Source: Lachnospira rogosae (GTDB lineage: Bacteria; Bacillota; Clostridia; Lachnospirales; Lachnospiraceae). Taken from it: a stretch of 64,000 bases of DNA. Numbering within the stretch: position 1 is the first letter of the stretch; the number at the start of each line of letters is the position of its first letter. The notes below the pieces were generated by a model. That model did no database searches and was not told the DNA's origin. It worked only from the letters and a program-made list of their open reading frames with translations. The stretch lies in NCBI RefSeq assembly GCF_040096455.1, contig NZ_JBBMER010000002.1, positions 310,001-374,000 of the forward strand, in the 5' to 3' direction. This document shows positions 62,923 through 64,000 of this stretch, piece after piece. A program made the position numbers and the translations under genes.

Positions 62923-63887
62923 AATCTTATCTTTTCTCCACTTTCAAGCACTTTTCTAAATGTTACTTCTGTATCTGCATTAGCTCCTGCTCTTCTGAAA
63001 AGATCAGCCATATGCTCTTTATCCTCTGCCTTCTGTTCATCTGAATAATTCTCTTTGCTCTTAACAATGTCTTCATAATAAACAGAACGTTTAGCATAAT
63101 CCCAGAAATAACTCTCGTACTGAATTCCGTCATAACACCAAGGCTTATCAAATAAATTATAATGAATTATCTTAGGTGATGGATTCTCAGGCTTGTTTCT
63201 GTTAGGCATTGCATCCCAGCAAGATTCAAGATATTCTATCTTACCATAGCACATAGAATTAAGATAATCCTGATCTGGTGCAATACAGTCAAAATGATAC
63301 TTATTAAGAAGATATAAGAAATGCTCTGCAAGCTTAGCCTCTCTTAAAGCCTTCATATTCATAAGAAGCATACCTGAATTAAAGTAATCACCAAGCTTTA
63401 AACCAAGAGATTCTGTCATATATCTTTGCAGTTCAGGAGCATCATTAACCGAACTATCTTTGCACACTCCTATAAGATTGCCGTGCATATCTGTATCATA
63501 AAGCTCTGATATATCGCCAGGAACAACTATATCACTGTCTATATATATAGCCTTATCATATTCCGGATACATATCTGGAATAAATATTCTGAAATATATT
63601 GTCATTGTGAAATAATCTGAACGAAGTCTGTTCTCAATTCTGTCTGTTATCATATCAAGGCTCTGCTTCATATACTTAAATTCCATCTCAAAATTAGGAT
63701 GATCCTTAACCAGTTCAGCAAGATTATTTCTATTCTCCTCATTAAGCTCCTGGTAAACTACTATTATCTTGTAGTTTCTGTCCTTTGAAGCATTTTCAAT
63801 AAGTGATATTAATGCAACATGCAGATATGGTGCATATGCATCATCAATTGTAAAAAATATTGGTATTATCTCATTCTTGTTAATCAT
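62919..63887 (-). CDS. Glycosyltransferase family 8 protein
   Basis: A protein of 322 residues. The N-terminal FFTIDDAYAPYLHVAL and the metal-binding DXD motif in AIYIDSDIVV, then PDQDYLNSMCYGKIEYL, fit family 8 retaining glycosyltransferases (LgtC/GatL-like). It transfers a hexose from a nucleotide sugar to an unknown acceptor. The frame opens at a TTG at 63905, but GGAG is seven bases before the ATG at 63887. It is the first gene of a two-gene operon with the acyltransferase. The last 95 bp of the window are AT-rich. Confidence 0.9.
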   Translation of the reverse strand: MINKNEIIPIFFTIDDAYAPYLHVALISLIENASKDRNYKIIVVYQELNEENRNNLAELVKDHPNFEMEFKYMKQSLDMITDRIENRLRSDYFTMTIYFRIFIPDMYPEYDKAIYIDSDIVVPGDISELYDTDMHGNLIGVCKDSSVNDAPELQRYMTESLGLKLGDYFNSGMLLMNMKALREAKLAEHFLYLLNKYHFDCIAPDQDYLNSMCYGKIEYLESCWDAMPNRNKPENPSPKIIHYNLFDKPWCYDGIQYESYFWDYAKRSVYYEDIVKSKENYSDEQKAEDKEHMADLFRRAGANADTEVTFRKVLESGEKIRL

Positions 63888-64000
63888 ATTAATTCTCCAT
63901 TCCAATTATCTTTATTATTTTAATTATTTTAATATTTTTATTTACATATTTTAATTTCATTAATCTGTACAAATACTCATAAATAATAATTATATTTCAT

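Overview
The window looks like a chromosomal segment of a low-GC, Gram-positive gut anaerobe of the Lachnospiraceae (Clostridia). Pointers are the AT-rich intergenic DNA, strong GGAGG-type ribosome binding sites, an alpha/beta spore protein, LL-diaminopimelate aminotransferase, a CsoR-type copper switch, a group-B-like [FeFe] hydrogenase, several chemoreceptors and pectin-side-chain enzymes. A Lachnospira/[Eubacterium] eligens-like organism would fit, but that is inference. I saw no rRNA, tRNA, CRISPR array, prophage or insertion sequence with a transposase.

Layout. 1-9 kb: the 5' 1459 codons of glutamate synthase (cut by the window edge), a lipid kinase, a beta-CASP metallo-hydrolase and a cytoplasmic SGNH acetylesterase-like protein. 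9-19 kb: an all-minus polyamine operon (Orn/Lys/Arg decarboxylase, spermidine synthase, carboxynorspermidine synthase, carboxynorspermidine decarboxylase, agmatine deiminase, N-carbamoylputrescine amidase). Only 16 bp after it comes a Tet(M)-like ribosomal GTPase fused to a Rae1/YacP-type NYN endonuclease domain. Upstream of the operon is a structured RNA of about 400 nt with its own promoter and terminator. 19-32 kb: RNase H, homoserine dehydrogenase, membrane proteins, three chemoreceptors, shikimate kinase, an NhaC antiporter and an HD-GYP protein. 32-38 kb: the rho / rpmE / yqhQ-like / prmC / prfA block. 38-46 kb: a plus-strand malic enzyme / YhcC-type radical SAM / DUF4364 / glycosyltransferase run, then a small spore protein, a D,D-carboxypeptidase, a DJ-1 protein and DegV. 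46-58 kb: dapL, a small J-domain protein, cupins, an unsaturated rhamnogalacturonyl hydrolase, a large unknown membrane protein, patatin, a YdcF-like protein, an LRR lipoprotein, a NUDIX protein and the hydrogenase. 58-64 kb: the csoR-copA copper module, an acyltransferase and a GT8 glycosyltransferase.

Most interesting signals. (1) The Tet(M)-like GTPase/NYN fusion, which would join an A-site-binding translocase-like body to an A-site endonuclease. (2) The orphan or leader RNA between rnhA and the polyamine operon. (3) Large GC-rich palindromic elements in intergenic gaps near 36.0, 46.0, 54.0 and 58.3 kb. The two at 46 kb share an 85-bp core with a single difference, carried on long stems whose sequences differ while each remains self-complementary. 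(4) A copper-chaperone domain at the end of copA preceded by its own in-frame ribosome binding site. Several housekeeping proteins (Rho, the YqhQ-like protein, NspC, one chemoreceptor, one glycosyltransferase) carry low-complexity, probably disordered insertions or tails.
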